64,000 nucleotides of DNA from Rhyacichthys aspro (GCA_036850595.1 CM072159.1:7835016-7899015); one strand, 5' to 3'; positions 42,363 to 53,870 are shown, numbered from the stretch's first letter. Numbers and translations: made by a program. The notes: a model not told the origin generated them from the letters alone.

Positions 42363-43530
42363 ATGTCTAAAACCTAAAAAAAAACCTATTAAGTTATGTG
42401 TATTAAGAACAAAGACACCAAAAGACAATTTAGGAAAATCCTTCCTGCATCATTTCAAACTTTGACTTTTAGTGCTTTTTGATTAACTTTCAATCCCAAT
42501 GTGGCACTTCAAATGTTGTTGCTTTATGAAATTTTCAAATGTTTGTTTTTCCATTGGCCGTTGTCGTTATCTGTGGCCAGTTAGAAAAATTATGAAACCA
42601 AGCAAAAAACACAGAACATTTAGTATCTTTCTCCTTTTAATTCACCTCAGATTACCTCAGTGTTGGTTACACTTTAAACCCACAAAAAAGAAAAAAAAAA
42701 AACACTGTGGGGCTATGTTTGTGTGTGGACGGCTGTGTGTATCTATGCATTTAAAAGCCTGTGTCTTTCATCATCTACATCCCGCCAGCTGTGCTCAACA
42801 GTGGATTTAGTGTGTCCCATCCATCCTGGTGATTAGGATCTCTGAGCTGCACGCCCACCCTCCTCTATGTGGTGCACTGGGTTTGTGATTTTGATATGTA
42901 ACAAGTATGTTGACGGCAAAACGCACTGCAGCAGGTGTCGGTGACCCAAGCTGATAATGAGCAAGCAGTTGTGTTTATTTAACACTATGCCCACCATCTG
43001 TTCCATGTATAGTAATAGACAAGAGAAGCACGTGGGTATGAGCCTGATGATTACACAACAGCTGGGACAGTTTAGCAGAGGCAGCATCCTGCTTTGACAC
43101 CAACATGCCACAGTTCCATTATTTAGACGTTGTACTGGAGTTGGATTGAAACGCATTTATGAACCAAATCTAGTCTTTTTTTCCCCCCCAGAAACTTAGA
43201 GAAGTACAATTGCTATATCTGCTCGATGTTTTCGAAAGTTTTTGCAAGCCTTAACTTCACCAACTCTAAACTTTCTTATGGGAGTTCTGTGTTTGTCATC
43301 CCTAGCCCAAACCGTGCTTCTGTCTTTCAAGAAGAAGCCTGTGAATAAATAACTAAGGTAAACCTGGTTTGTCATATATTATTTCAGTTTGAATACTGTG
43401 CTGGAAACATATCTGGAATATTCAAATCTGAGTTCTCGTTCAGTCTGTATAATCAGACTCACTGCTGATGTAAGATGCCCACCCAGCATTTTCTATAGAC
43501 CAGATTAACATGCAGGCTTGTATTGACATG
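42363..43530. other. A/T-rich non-coding DNA
   Basis: Frames of 103 (plus) and 107 (minus) codons show no recognisable domain. A mixed-composition patch lies at about 42820-43150 (TGTTGACGGCAAAACGC, CAGGTGTCGGTGACCC) and might be a weak regulatory element. Confidence 0.4.
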
Positions 43531-43890
43531 ATTATGCTTAATAACACATGAGGCAGTGCTGGGTTTCTTTCTCTGCTCTTTTTGACCGCTAAAGGTTACA
43601 GGGGTCACAGGAGAATTTATGGAGAGCTTATGGAAAAAAAAAACAAACAAGCCTATTATCTCTGATCGAGCCGCTGTGTTTTATGGTAATTAAGCAGTTG
43701 TTGTCAGTACCTGCATCATTGCATTCTGTCAGCCCAACACATTCATTATGTGTGGGAGAGAGTGAAATGAATGCAGATCATTACAGCACTGTACGTTACA
43801 TAATGATAACCTGAAAAATCCTCGCAGGGCTCTGCACGGCTTTACCAGGATTGTGTTATCGGACTTTATCAGCCAAGTTGTTGCTACTAT
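43531..43890. promoter_or_regulatory. candidate conserved non-coding element
   Basis: Strong motif text: GATTATGCTTAATAACACATG near 43530, TATCTCTGATCGAGCCGC near 43656, TTTTATGGTAATTAAGCAGTTG near 43680 (TAATTA with HOX-like TTTATGG), ACACATTCATTATGTGTGG near 43737 (an imperfect palindrome ACACAT..ATGTGT around ATTA) and TTACATAATGATAACCTG near 43797. No open frame of note. Confidence 0.5.
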
Positions 43891-44450
43891 CTCAACAGGA
43901 GATATGAGGAGTTGACTTTGGCCAAAGTTAATGGCTGGGGACCAAGTCTCATTGATGTTTTATCTTATAGAATGTTGCACAATTTTAAGCACTTTGTCAG
44001 CAAGTGTTTTTTTTTTTTTTTTTTGTCAGCAAAACAAGAAGACAGATTTTCACAAGGCGTACATAATGTGCACATAGGGAATTTCCATGACTGGTTTGAA
44101 GGCAAATGTGATGTTTCTTATTTATCCTTAAAATACACTGCAGTAGCTTGAGAAAAAGGAATCTTCATCAGTAAATCAAGATGAGACACGTGAGATGAAC
44201 TATGAAGAATCCTTACAAATTTTTTGTCTTTCTACATGCTTTTTCATTGCATTTCTTTTTTTCCATTCAGATTAATTTTCTATTTTTGCAGGGACAACAT
44301 TTATTCTATTATGTACTTTTTCTTGATGCTTCTGCTTTAACATCCAGTACTTCTTATTTGTCACTGCTAGGGTTGTGGCAAATTGAGGAAATTTTCCCAC
44401 CAGTTTATGGTTATGTGACAACATGGGTAATACCAGTATCACTGCATCAT
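43891..44450. other. A/T-rich spacer with poly(T)
   Basis: T runs near 44008-44024. Near 44366 the words GCTAGGGTTGTGGCAAATTG and GTAATACCAGTATCACTGC recall fragments of a fish repeat, but ends and class cannot be set. Confidence 0.4.
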
Positions 44451-44498
44451 CTCCAACGAACATCCACTCCCACCCCCAGGAGTGGATGTTTGTTGGAG
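44451..44498. repeat. 20 bp inverted repeat forming a hairpin with an 8 nt loop
   Basis: The left arm CTCCAACGAACATCCACTCC (44451-44470) and the right arm GGAGTGGATGTTTGTTGGAG (44479-44498) are complementary at 19 of 20 positions, and the remaining pair is G-T (G-U in RNA), around the loop CACCCCCA. Flanking bases do not continue the stem, so it is shorter than a usual pre-miRNA. It may be a palindromic junction of a DNA repeat, since the text on its left looks repeat-like. Confidence 0.85.
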
Positions 44499-47369
44499 TT
44501 TGTCTATTTTCCTTGCTTTTAAATAGCCTATAAATGCCCGTGCACATTTTACTTTCACTTTCGAATTAGTGGAAATCGCCAATTCGGTGTTAACGCTTGA
44601 ATAAACACGTGATAAATCCAACTGTTGCTCAGCATGCTGCATTACACAACTGCTTTTAGTTTTTACACTTTACTCAATAACACTATCGGCCCATGTGCAA
44701 CCTAAGTTTACTTACACCTTATGACATGGAAGACCTTGAGTCAACCCCACAGTTACCTCAATAACCCCTAATCCAGCTTTGAACCACAGTAAATAGATTG
44801 GACAGATGCAAGGTGATGTCTGCATATCTTCGAAGATCGTGGCAGATTGAAAAGTCATAAAAAGCAGGCAATACAATCCGTCAGACCACAGTCAGCCAAG
44901 AGAAATATACCTTACATTCAGTGAATACCATTAACAACAGAGGAAGGTTTTCCAAGCTCGAGCCATGTCAAACATTTTAAGATTCCAGGAAAACTTCAAA
45001 TTTAAGAGCAGGCAGCATGGAAGAACAATGTCAGGATTGATGGCAGAAAAGGCAGCGAGGCGAAAGCTGTTCACATGGACGGAGAAGTGCAAGTCCAGAT
45101 GCGGATCGAGTTTCCTGATTTGCTTTATCAGAAGTGGCACAAGGAAAGTGGTTGTTTGGAATGAAGGTTGATTTGTAGCAGGACAAGAGGGTGACTTTTA
45201 TTGCAGATCTTATCAGGACACACTTTGGCGTTCAGTAGATTCCTAACAAGGAAAAAGTTTGTGTTTGATTAGTAGAGAAATAGTCTAAAGTTGACTTACA
45301 AGGGAATTACAATAACTATATAGCGTTCCTTGGCAGAATGAAGTATTGGAGTAAAAAGGTGACGTCTACTGAGATATAAACGAATCTAAGAATTGCACCC
45401 CTATTTTTATTTTCTTTATTCATTTTCCACCAACTTGGGATCCTGAATCTCTAATTAAACTGCAATTTAATTACAGTAACCCTGATTTTTTTTTTGTCTT
45501 TTTTTCCACTTTTCTCTGTACAAAGAATTGTATCTTTGTGGATTTGTGTAGGATTTAGTTGAAGATTATATGGCACCGAATGTAATTGGAAAGACCTAAA
45601 TCCAGTCTTATTTCATACTAGACAAAATTGCTGTGAAAGGATGGGATCCTGAAGTGAATGGGTACGGGTATATTAAAACATAATGTGAAACTTCATCCAG
45701 TCCATCAAGAAACTTCAAAGTTTGATTCTGTAAAAAGTTTAACATTTTGAAAAGTAATTTAGCAGTAATTCTATACAATATTGGCCACATAGTGTTTAGT
45801 GGTGGTGCAGTTTGTGGTATTTATGCATATATCGATATCACAGGTCCCTTAACAAATCTAACAAATCAGGAAGAGCCAGGCCCCTGCTTCCTGTTTATGT
45901 GCTGCTGGGAAGCTCGAGGGAAGACAGAAACAAGCGGGAATTAAAACCGAGCAAGGACTGTACATGTTTCCATAAATAGTCATCAAGGGCTGAGTTTATG
46001 ACGCTCGCATTTGATTTTTTTTTTTCTCTCTTAATGTGTATGAATGTGTTTGATATAACATCTCATTTCCGTGTCATTACACAGTGTACATACTGTTTCT
46101 AATCATTTATCACATATTATGATTACTTTCATGCAGCGCTCTGTCTTTAAAGACAAACTACAATTACTCAAAAAATAAGTAATTGTGCCTCAGTGTGGGT
46201 GCTACATAAACTGAAGCTGCATGATATATATGAATGACTAATGTGATGACAAATAGACAAGCAATACAGGAATGTCACTTGGGCATAAACTGAACTGATA
46301 AAAAACAGAGGCATGATGTTTCCCCTCTTTCTGATTTCTTATTTTATTGCACATACAAAAAAAAAAAAAAAGAAATTGTTAAGAGGGTAAGCACTTGATT
46401 TGTAAATGTGATTTTGGTGTGTGTCAGCTGATAAACTGGCAAAATATACAATTACACATCTTCTTGTCCAACCTCTGGACAAGATCGTTCCCCTTTCATG
46501 ATGCATTATCGAGATTTATGTGTAAAAAACGAGAAAGTAAGCAAAATCTATAAACAGGTAATGGACATTGATTCATTTTAGACAATTTGCATGCATGATA
46601 ATCAGTGTTTTGTTGCAAATGAATGATTGCAGATTCACAATGCAGGGATATTATTGTTATCTAGAGCAGTAAATCACAAATCACACTGTATCGTGTTGTC
46701 CCTTGTGATTCCCATCCCTCACACGTTTTTTTACAGTGTACCACATAATGGAATAAACTGCAAACAGAAAACTGAATGCACCTGCCAGACACAGCAACTG
46801 TCAGCAAATACTGATGATTAGTTAAGGTATAAGATCATTTTTCACCAGCTCTTATTGTTGTTTGCAGCATCAACATTCAAGGTTAGGCTACAGAACGGCT
46901 ACAATACAAGCACTTTTTTTTTTTTTTTTTTAAATTGAGGCTAGTCTAATGCAAACAGCAAATAGTGACTCTCAAATCTTTATCTGATAACTAACATAAG
47001 ATTTCATACACTAAGCACCTCATATCACTGTATCCTTCTATTGCAAGTGCTACTTTTGCAACTAAACTGGCGTGCAACTGCAAACTCTTTCTTTTGACTG
47101 TTTTACGTTGTCCTCCATACCTCCAGCCTTTAACACAATCAGACCTGAAAATGTATTCCCTTCAATGTATTCACAATATGTTTTAAATGTCCACACGGAA
47201 TTGAGTTTATGTAATAGGGAAACTCATGACACTTCATATTTAAAAAGACATCAGTTTCTCTTCACTTTCCCACACCCACACCCTCCTGTTTTCTCTCTGT
47301 CTCACGCTGACTCTTCCCTCTAGCTTTCTCTTGTTTCATCTCCCTCTTCCTCTTTTTTTATTTTCTTTC
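44499..47369. other. A/T-rich non-coding DNA
   Basis: T/A runs near 45488, 46016, 46357 and 46915. A mixed patch at about 45860-45960 (GGAAGAGCCAGGCCCCTGC, CAAGCGGGAATTAAAACCGAG) may be a small regulatory element. Frames up to 91 codons without features. No gene is recognised. Confidence 0.45.
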
Positions 47370-47945
47370 TTTTTTCTTCATACGATTAGCCCTGAGTCAT
47401 GTTCCAGCGGCTGTACTTCACGGCCAACTAAGCCAATAAATAAGCTCTGTGTGACTGATCCTTCTGCCTGTCTTGTTTACACATTGTTTGTCAGAGACTT
47501 TGACCTTTCACACATCGGGCTGTTCGGCCTCTTTATCTTGGATCATTGTGCTGCCGACTAGTCAATCGGGTCCAATCGTGTGGGAGGGGTTCAGCTGACG
47601 AAAAAAACATGGGGCCTATGTGGAAATGCGTATGTGCTTCTGCGATTTTCACGTACATATAGTTTTGTGGCCCCCGGCGGAGGGTTATTTATTGAGGGAG
47701 CTGTGTGTGGGAGACAGAGCTCGTGTTGTGCAGCCAGTGTCTCGCAGATCAAGTGCTCAAGTGATCTTGTGACCCACGGCTCCCCCCAGGTCAACTCCAG
47801 AGTTCAAAGGTCGTCTCTGAGGCTCGGCTCTAATGGGCGCTTCCATGTCTTGGTGGAAAGGTGTAAAAATAGCAGCCATTTTGTGTCAGCTGTCAGCCTG
47901 GTTACACATCACAAATCATTTACTCACTTATGAATGTGTTTAAAA
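47370..47945. promoter_or_regulatory. long candidate conserved non-coding block
   Basis: Contains AAGCCAATAAATAAGCTC near 47429, CTTGTTTACACATTGTTTGTC near 47471 (FOX-type TGTTTAC followed by an inverted SOX-type ATTGTTTG), GACTTTGACCTTTCACAC near 47496, GTCAATCGGGTCCAATCG near 47561, GCGGAGGGTTATTTATTGAGG near 47677 and a DR1-like AGTTCAAAGGTCG at 47801-47813 (two half sites one base apart, as bound by HNF4/COUP-TF/RXR-type receptors). Then CTCTAATGGGCGC near 47828 and TGTCAGCTGTCAGCC near 47883. A 117-codon plus-strand frame at 47580 has no domain. Confidence 0.48.
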
Positions 47946-48159
47946 TTTCCCCATCGGACAAATCCAAACTGCTTTTCTAAATTTGAGCAGACCTTATGAG
48001 ATGCTTTATTTCTCTGATAGGTTGTATGTCTATCCATTGCGCTCCGAGAGTTTGAAAACACTTTATAAGGCTGACACTATTGTTCTACTTATCATTTCTT
48101 TCTATCATTTTTTTTTTTTTTTTGCTAGGGGTAACTAAGCAGTGTTGTTGCTGCAATGG

Positions 48160-48622
48160 AGTGATTTGTGTTCTGCGTCCTGATTGGCTAAGGGACTGTA
48201 GACCATTGTCAATCAATCTCCTCCGTGCCGTGTCTCTTGTACAGTTCAGAATGCGTTTGGCTTTGCCAAATTTACATAAATGTTCGATCGCTAGCAGTGT
48301 GAGTCTGAAGTGCTGTATGTTTGCAAGTTTTCTCCCGACAAAACCCACAATGTCGACGAAACGTTCTGCACCGACAAAGGCACCTGCGGTCGCACCCAAA
48401 AGGCAGAGGAAGATGCTAAGGTTTGAACTTTGAGAGTGTTTAAACAAGAGAGAAATGTGAGAAAATGTTAATGTCTGTCTGAGAAAAGTGTATAAAGTGT
48501 GTGGTGAGGGCTTTTACAGCCTTAAAACATATATAATAATTGTAAAAAATAAAGCTGACTGGTATTCGCCTATTGCGGGTTATTTTTGGAGCGTAACCCC
48601 CGCGATAAACAAGGGACCACTG
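48160..48622 (+). mobile_element. pogo/Tigger-type DNA transposon, truncated copy 2, inverted relative to copy 1
   Basis: The right end reads, on the minus strand, CAGTGGTCCCTTGTTTATCG, followed outside by TA (48623-48624). The body matches the reverse complement of 5214-5869 with scattered differences, including the CCAAT-containing word CCTGATTGGCTAAGGGA near 48179. Compared with copy 1 it lacks about 40 bp just after that word and a few bases near its right end. Its left terminus is missing: text to the left of about 48160, beyond a T run at 48109-48123, does not match copy 1. It has only one usable terminus, so it cannot be mobilised as it stands. Confidence 0.82.
48350..48433 (+). pseudogene. 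N-terminal remnant of a pogo/Tigger transposase-like protein, copy 2
   Basis: An ATG at 48350 begins the same 27-codon frame as in copy 1 (MSTKRSAPTKAPAVAPKRQR, then KMLRFEL and TGA). The two copies agree at the protein level. A longer upstream in-frame extension to 48080 exists but reads through the T run and is unlikely to be real. The 120-codon frame on the opposite strand (48085-48447) is antisense to this element. Confidence 0.6.
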
Positions 48623-48624
48623 TA

Positions 48625-48809
48625 CCACCATAAAATAAATAATTTCTTTAAGGCAAAGCATTTGCTTTTTATGTTTGTTTTTTTTTTCCCCCCAAGACTG
48701 TTAAATAGAACTAAAAACCACACACTGGTGATTTTTTACACTGGACTATACATTTGACCTGCTGACCTCTTGCATATGTCCTTTGTAATGCCTGTTCCCT
48801 CTTTACAAT
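48625..48809. other. A/T-rich spacer
   Basis: Contains T/C runs near 48677-48693. Nothing recognised. Confidence 0.5.
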
Positions 48810-49170
48810 AACCTGCGTTTACATTCACTTTGACGCCAGGATGAATGTTGTCATCTGCTTTTGTTGGGCAGTGAAAGGAGCTGACCTTGTGCCAACCGAG
48901 GGTCCATTAGCATACACATTCAAGTATGTCTGCTTTCTCCTCTACCGTCCTCCATCCTCGATCCTCACCCGCAGTGCTATCCCTGAGGTATAGCGGAAAC
49001 GGAAAGATGGACTGAAGCTTAAAAAAAGCAAACGGCCTGAGATATTCTTCAGGGAGTTGTGGGAACCCACTGATAAAGGCTTGCATCTTAATCCATCCTA
49101 AGGCCTGTCTTACGGTGTACTAGGGAGCTTTTATGCGATCATTAGAGTGTTCTTGCATGCACGGCTGTGA
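48810..49170. promoter_or_regulatory. candidate conserved non-coding element
   Basis: Contains CATCTGCTTTTGTTGGGC near 48852 (inverted SOX core), GAGGGTCCATTAGCATAC near 48899, GCGGAAACGGAAAGATGG near 48993, CTTGCATCTTAATCCATCC near 49080 (TAATCC) and TTATGCGATCATTAGAGTG near 49131. No frame of note. Confidence 0.43.
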
Positions 49171-49839
49171 ACAGCAGTTATGTATGTGTGGGTATTTGAT
49201 ATGTTAATGCAATCTTTTCTCTTGATGCAGATCTTTTGAATCTCTATTTCAAGGCTCTTCAGTAAAAAATAAATAAATAAAAACACAACGACATGTATCT
49301 TTACTTCGGCAACAACACTTAAAATGATCTGTTTTGACCGCTAATTAATGTTATGTTATTAACCATTTCAACCTTGGAATTATGTGCGTATCCAACTCTA
49401 TCACCCAAGATGCCAAAAATGTGGATAAATAGATCACAAACTTTAAGGAGAAAATTGGTGCATTACACATACCAGCACATTTGAGGCATTGTACAATGTC
49501 ACTCAACTTTAATTATGTTGAGGCAATATTCATCAATTAGGAAATGCTAGCAGGCTAATAATTGTAAATGTTTAGGTGCTTAAATTTATTACTTTTTTTT
49601 TTTTTTTTGCAGTACCCTGACTTCTAGTTTTATAGAACAAGGTGTCCTACTCTAATTCCTACAAAATGATAACTTCATCACCTCTAGATTGAAACTGACT
49701 TGTCTCAACTTATGGAAAAATGCTTATTAACAACAGCTCTGACAAATAAAATGTCATATATTTTCCAGTATGTATATTTTAAAGTTAGAAATGTGCATCC
49801 TGGAGAATACCGTAGCCATAACAGTAAAAATTCTTACGG
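49171..49839. other. A/T-rich spacer
   Basis: (AAAT)n tract near 49266-49280 and a T run near 49592-49608. Nothing else is recognised. Confidence 0.5.
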
Positions 49840-50220
49840 ACTTTGCCTGTGTACACCTCATGCCTTCAGCTGCCTAGCTTTTCCTTCAGTGGAATTCAGC
49901 CGACACAGAGATGATGGGGGGAGGCGCTCATCTTGTTTCCGTGCTTTATGAGACCGACGTGGACGTCTGTAATTGCGGTTATGGGTGATTAAACTCCCGA
50001 TGCCCCCCAGGATCCGCAGCCAGCCATCAGTCAGCGTCAGGGGCCCCGAGCTGCACAGCGCTTCTTGTGAGTGTCTGATCGGCTAATGTCACTCTGCACC
50101 AGCCAGAGCTAGAAGGAGCAGAATGTAGGATTATCTTTATTATGCATAAATCTATTTGCATTCAGAGTATAATTAACTCCTTATAGAATAAAGTGCACCT
50201 TAAGGACATCAGAGTATATT
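49840..50220. promoter_or_regulatory. candidate conserved non-coding element with POU-type sites
   Basis: Contains CGTCTGTAATTGCGGTTATG near 49964, GGGTGATTAAACTCCCGATG near 49983, GTGTCTGATCGGCTAATGTC near 50072, then TTATCTTTATTATGCATAAATC and TATTTGCATTC (50131-50164), which place the octamer-like ATGCATAAAT and ATTTGCAT within 20 bp, followed by TATAATTAACTCC. CpG is retained in the first half. This is one of the better enhancer candidates. Confidence 0.5.
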
Positions 50221-51589
50221 TTTCTTTGGAGACTCATATTGCGTTGTGTCTATAATCCTTTTGAATTTGAGCTAAATAAATTATAACTATTATACTTTAT
50301 TTTCCAATTAATTGTTTTATATGAAATCTATATGTCGGGTTTAAATTTTAAATTGGTCCATACACTGCGATCTAAATGGTTCAAAATTCTTTGATCTTTG
50401 GATGCAAGGTTAAAAGTGTGTGTTGCCAAAATTAAACTGCAATATGACATTGAATGGAACAAATTCATCAGGTTTGGATCCAGTTTAAGGCTGCTGTTGC
50501 ATCATTTATTCAGTTTTGGGTTTTTTTTACTAAACAATTGCTCACAGCTGCAGAGCTACAGTCAAACTTCCAAAGAAGAAGCAAGAGCCAGCTCTTGTAG
50601 GCCATATACCTCGACTAATTGTTTTGAATTTTGGAATGAAAAGAAAAAAATTCAGACCACACAATCTAATGAAGACAAAAAATGTTGTCAAGGATACAGT
50701 GTCTATTTTTTCAGTACAATGAATTTCAGGGCGCAAACCTGCAGGCGTTTGCATTACTACTTTATTTTTAACCTTTTTTCCATCCACATTACAGATGTCT
50801 GCAATGGGACATACAACAGAATTTTCTTTATCAAATATGATTAGAGAATACAAACCAGCAGAAATGTGGATTGCTGCTGTTATTTTTAGTCTTTTTTTTC
50901 TATTCACACTGCAACACAAAGATGTCCCCACAATATTTTATTAAAAATCCTGAGCAGTAATATCTAATAATGCCAAACCTTATGCATGAGAATAAAGATC
51001 CGTACAATTAATTGTTTATGGAGAATGCAACTTTAATTTTGTCATCTTTTTATGTACTGGAAAACATCAAAAGATTGTATGTCTATCCATATCATAAAAT
51101 ACAAATGCTCTCAGCAAAAATGCTTCAAAAACTCAGGAGCAGTGTGAAAAAAGGTTGCAAAAATTTGCCATTTTAAAATATCAATGCAGACATAACCAGA
51201 AAACATTGCTTTATGTGATTCTAGAATTTATTCCTTTATAGTGACAGTGATATTTCATGGTGTTTTGTCTTTGCAATTTTCTATTACTTGACTTGTTTTG
51301 AGTAATGCCCACTGAATTATTTGGATCACTGACCTTTGTGGGCAGTTGTACCACTTTCTATTTATCCTCATATACATGTTTTGAAAGAATATAAACACAA
51401 GGCTAATGATGTTTATATGTTTTAAGGCCAAATCTGTGTGGGTGGATAGAAATATTCATATGGAAGTGCCATATATCTGTACAGTACAGATCACGCTTGA
51501 TCGTCCTCGGTATATTTATGCTTTCATGCTTGTGCATGATGTCCTTTCATGCATGGCTACAGTTTGTTTATGTGCGTTTGATATCTATT
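50221..51589. other. A/T-rich non-coding DNA
   Basis: Holds the two longest frames outside repeats (148 codons plus at 50398, 129 codons minus at 50542), which overlap on opposite strands and have no recognisable domain, splice context or codon bias. I regard both as chance. Confidence 0.5.
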
Positions 51590-51850
51590 TATGGTTTATA
51601 AAGAGAAGGGGAGGAAGGCAGGACCGCTGCTTCCTGTTCTAATTGGCATGTTAATCACGTCTCAGTGGGTGGGATATTTGTATGTGTTTGTGATATAGCC
51701 GAGGCTTATCTCTGGAGGAAAAGTGTGACCACAGGGGGTGGGGGTGTTGTCCGTACAGCTGAGTGATAGCGGCTAGGCATCCCATCCATCCAGTAAAACC
51801 TTTCAGTGTGTGGCAATAACACACCGTGTACAGTAGGGAAAGTGGTGCCG
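51590..51850. promoter_or_regulatory. candidate conserved non-coding element
   Basis: Contains CTGTTCTAATTGGCATGTTA and ATCACGTCTCAGTGGG (51633-51668; TAATTG and GTTAATCACG cores), GAGGCTTATCTCTGGAGG near 51700 (GATAA inverted) and GTGTGACCACAGGGGGTGG near 51723. Mixed composition, short. Confidence 0.4.
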
Positions 51851-52499
51851 TTGGTGTTTAGTCAAGACCACACTGTCCAAGAACATTAAATAAAACAGAC
51901 CAGAGACAAGCCCATAGGCTTTAGACAAGTCAGGACCAAGGCAGGGCAAGTTCAAAGCCTAGACACACTGGCTTGTTGCTTTTTCTTTTTTCTTTTTTTT
52001 TACATGTGATTGGCTTCCTTTTCCACTGTCAAATTACTGACTGAATGACAGCCATTTTCCAATATACCCATCAATCAACAATAAACATATATTATAAACA
52101 TTTCTTTTGTCTTTTTACCTTTGGAATTTGTTAGTATTAGCTCTTCTTAAACGTTTAAACGGGACTTGTGGTGTGTAATGGAGCCCTTTGGAATGTCAGA
52201 TTGGGATGATTAAGACTAAAAGTGCTTCATATTCCTGACGTGTTACTGTCTATCAATAATTCACAGTCTAGATCTGTTAATCAAGCTTAGTACCACTGCA
52301 GATAATATTTGTCTCTTCAAATACCATCTTTATAGCAGTGAAATATGTAAGTCTACTGACTGTGGGCAATGTTTAACTTTTAAACGGCTGCCTTTTTTTC
52401 TGATGAATGATTGTAATATAGTTTGCTATTATTATAGTTTTATACAGCTACTGAATGTTTCTTAAGACCGTGACTGGTATATTTAATACAAGGATTGTA
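51851..52499. other. non-coding spacer
   Basis: Loosely repeated GTCAAGACC/ACCAAGG words at about 51861-51945 resemble the repeat at 28158. Otherwise nothing is recognised. Confidence 0.45.
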
Positions 52500-53110
52500 T
52501 CAGGTGCCAAAGAGAGACAGGTAAATGCAGCTGGAGCTCCACCTCTGCTGTGACCATGAGGGATCTGCCCCCTGACAGTAGGCTGTCAATAGATGTGCCA
52601 CAGACTGGACCATTGCACCTCTTGTTCTATTTGTTTGTAGGGTCATATCATCTGTCATTATACTTATTTAATAGCCCTGTCCCAGAATAAGCTCCATTGT
52701 GATACAGGTCTTCTGTATCTACTCATATTTGACTTGCCACTTTTGTGTTGGTGTCAGGATGCTTTCTCTTTCCGTTTACCCCTGCACACGTTGCCCTTAG
52801 ATCCACTAAAGGAAAAACAATACTCCCAGCCTGTTTACCCTGAGGACGCCTGTTAGTCATGGCAGGATGATCTCATAGAAAGAGGATGAAGGGTCACGAG
52901 GTCAGGACGAAAAAGTCACGTCAAAACACGGCTGAAAGATGTCGAAAAATGATGAATATTCACTGAAAAACAGGAGGGAAGACCGCTGGTGGTGGTGAAA
53001 GTTGGGGCCTGTTGCGTCACGTCGAATGCCCTTGTTTCACACTTGACTGAGGCCAAATGTCTGGGTCGCACTAGGTCAGACCTATTCACAGTGGAAAAGA
53101 CTGAGGCTGG
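52500..53110. promoter_or_regulatory. candidate conserved non-coding block
   Basis: Contains GGCTGTCAATAGATGTGCC near 52581, a CTCF-like core on the minus strand (TGTCAGGGGGCAGATCC, about 52563-52579), AACAATACTCCCAGC near 52817, AAAGTCACGTCAAAACACGG near 52911, GATGAATATTCACTG near 52950 and TTGCGTCACGTCGAATGCCC near 53012 (two CRE/E-box-like GTCACG words 100 bp apart). No frame of interest. Confidence 0.42.
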
Positions 53111-53505
53111 AAGCTGACAGAAGTAAATGGTTGATAAACGTGAGACAGTCCATATGGATGTTCAGCAGACAAATACATTTAGTTACACTTAAGACAATAG
53201 ACGTCTTTCAAACCAACCTTCCTCATCTGATGGTTTCCCTTAACAAGACAGAAAACTCTATTAAATAATTTACTTTCTTTTAAGGCAGGAATGTTGAAAT
53301 CTCTTTCACAGATTCAGATGATATCTCGGGGAATTCCCAATATCAGCATTTCTCCAGACAGCTTTGTACCATAAAGGTCACATCTCAACAAACAAAACAG
53401 CACAGTATCAATTTGAGTTACATTATCAATGATTATCATAAGCAATTGTACTCTTTCATTTGGTCATGCAGTATATAGTCTATCTGTCTTTACATCGAGT
53501 CCTAT
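53111..53505. other. A/T-rich spacer
   Basis: Nothing recognised. Confidence 0.5.
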
Positions 53506-53798
53506 TGCAGCAGTGGCTCAGGAGATAGAGTAGGTCGCCCTCCAACTGAAGTGGTATGCTAGTTCAATCCTCAGTTTCCCCCAGTTCATACTGCCATTGT
53601 GTTCTTGGTCAAGACGTGTTAGTGTGATTGTGGTGGTGGTTGGAGAGGCTGTTGGCGCAGTATGTTAGTCTGCCCCAGGGCTGACTGTAGCAACATGGGT
53701 AGTTTACCATCACCAGTGTATGACTGTGGAGTGAATAAATAATGGACTCAGTTATAAAGCACTTTGAGTTCCTTGAAAAGCACTATATAAATCTAATC

Positions 53799-53830
<32 letters not shown>
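53506..53830 (+). mobile_element. tRNA-derived SINE, near full length
   Basis: Head: an A-box-like TGGCTCAGGAGATAG at 53514 and a B-box-like AGTTCAATCCTC at 53561, at tRNA-like spacing, with the anticodon-arm-like text GGTCGCCCTCCAACTGAAG between. Body: CAGTTTCCCCCAGTTCATAC, GTTCTTGGTCAAGACGTG, GGAGAGGCTGTTGGCGCAG, CTGCCCCAGGGCTGAC and AGTTTACCATCACCAGTGTA. Tail: AAGCACTTTGAGTTCCTTGA, AAAGCACTATATAAATCTAA and (ATT)n at 53800-53830. This order matches a common teleost tRNA-type SINE whose tail (GCACTTTGAG..CTTGAAAAGCGCTATATAAAT) is shared with its partner LINE. Target duplications are not evident. Confidence 0.82.
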
Positions 53831-53870
53831 GATGCAGTCTCTTGGTAGATTAACCAACACAATTTGGCAT

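Noticed and set aside
48080..48349. Upstream extension of the copy 2 transposase frame to an ATG at 48080
   Set aside because: The extension translates a T run and text outside the matching part of the element. Copy 1 supports the start at the ATG equivalent to 48350.
50398..50931. Two long overlapping open frames (148 codons plus, 129 codons minus)
   Set aside because: They overlap on opposite strands in A/T-rich DNA and have no domain, splice context or codon bias.
53506..53580. A-box and B-box text considered as a functional tRNA gene
   Set aside because: The acceptor and anticodon stems do not fold cleanly, and the sequence continues into a SINE body and tail.
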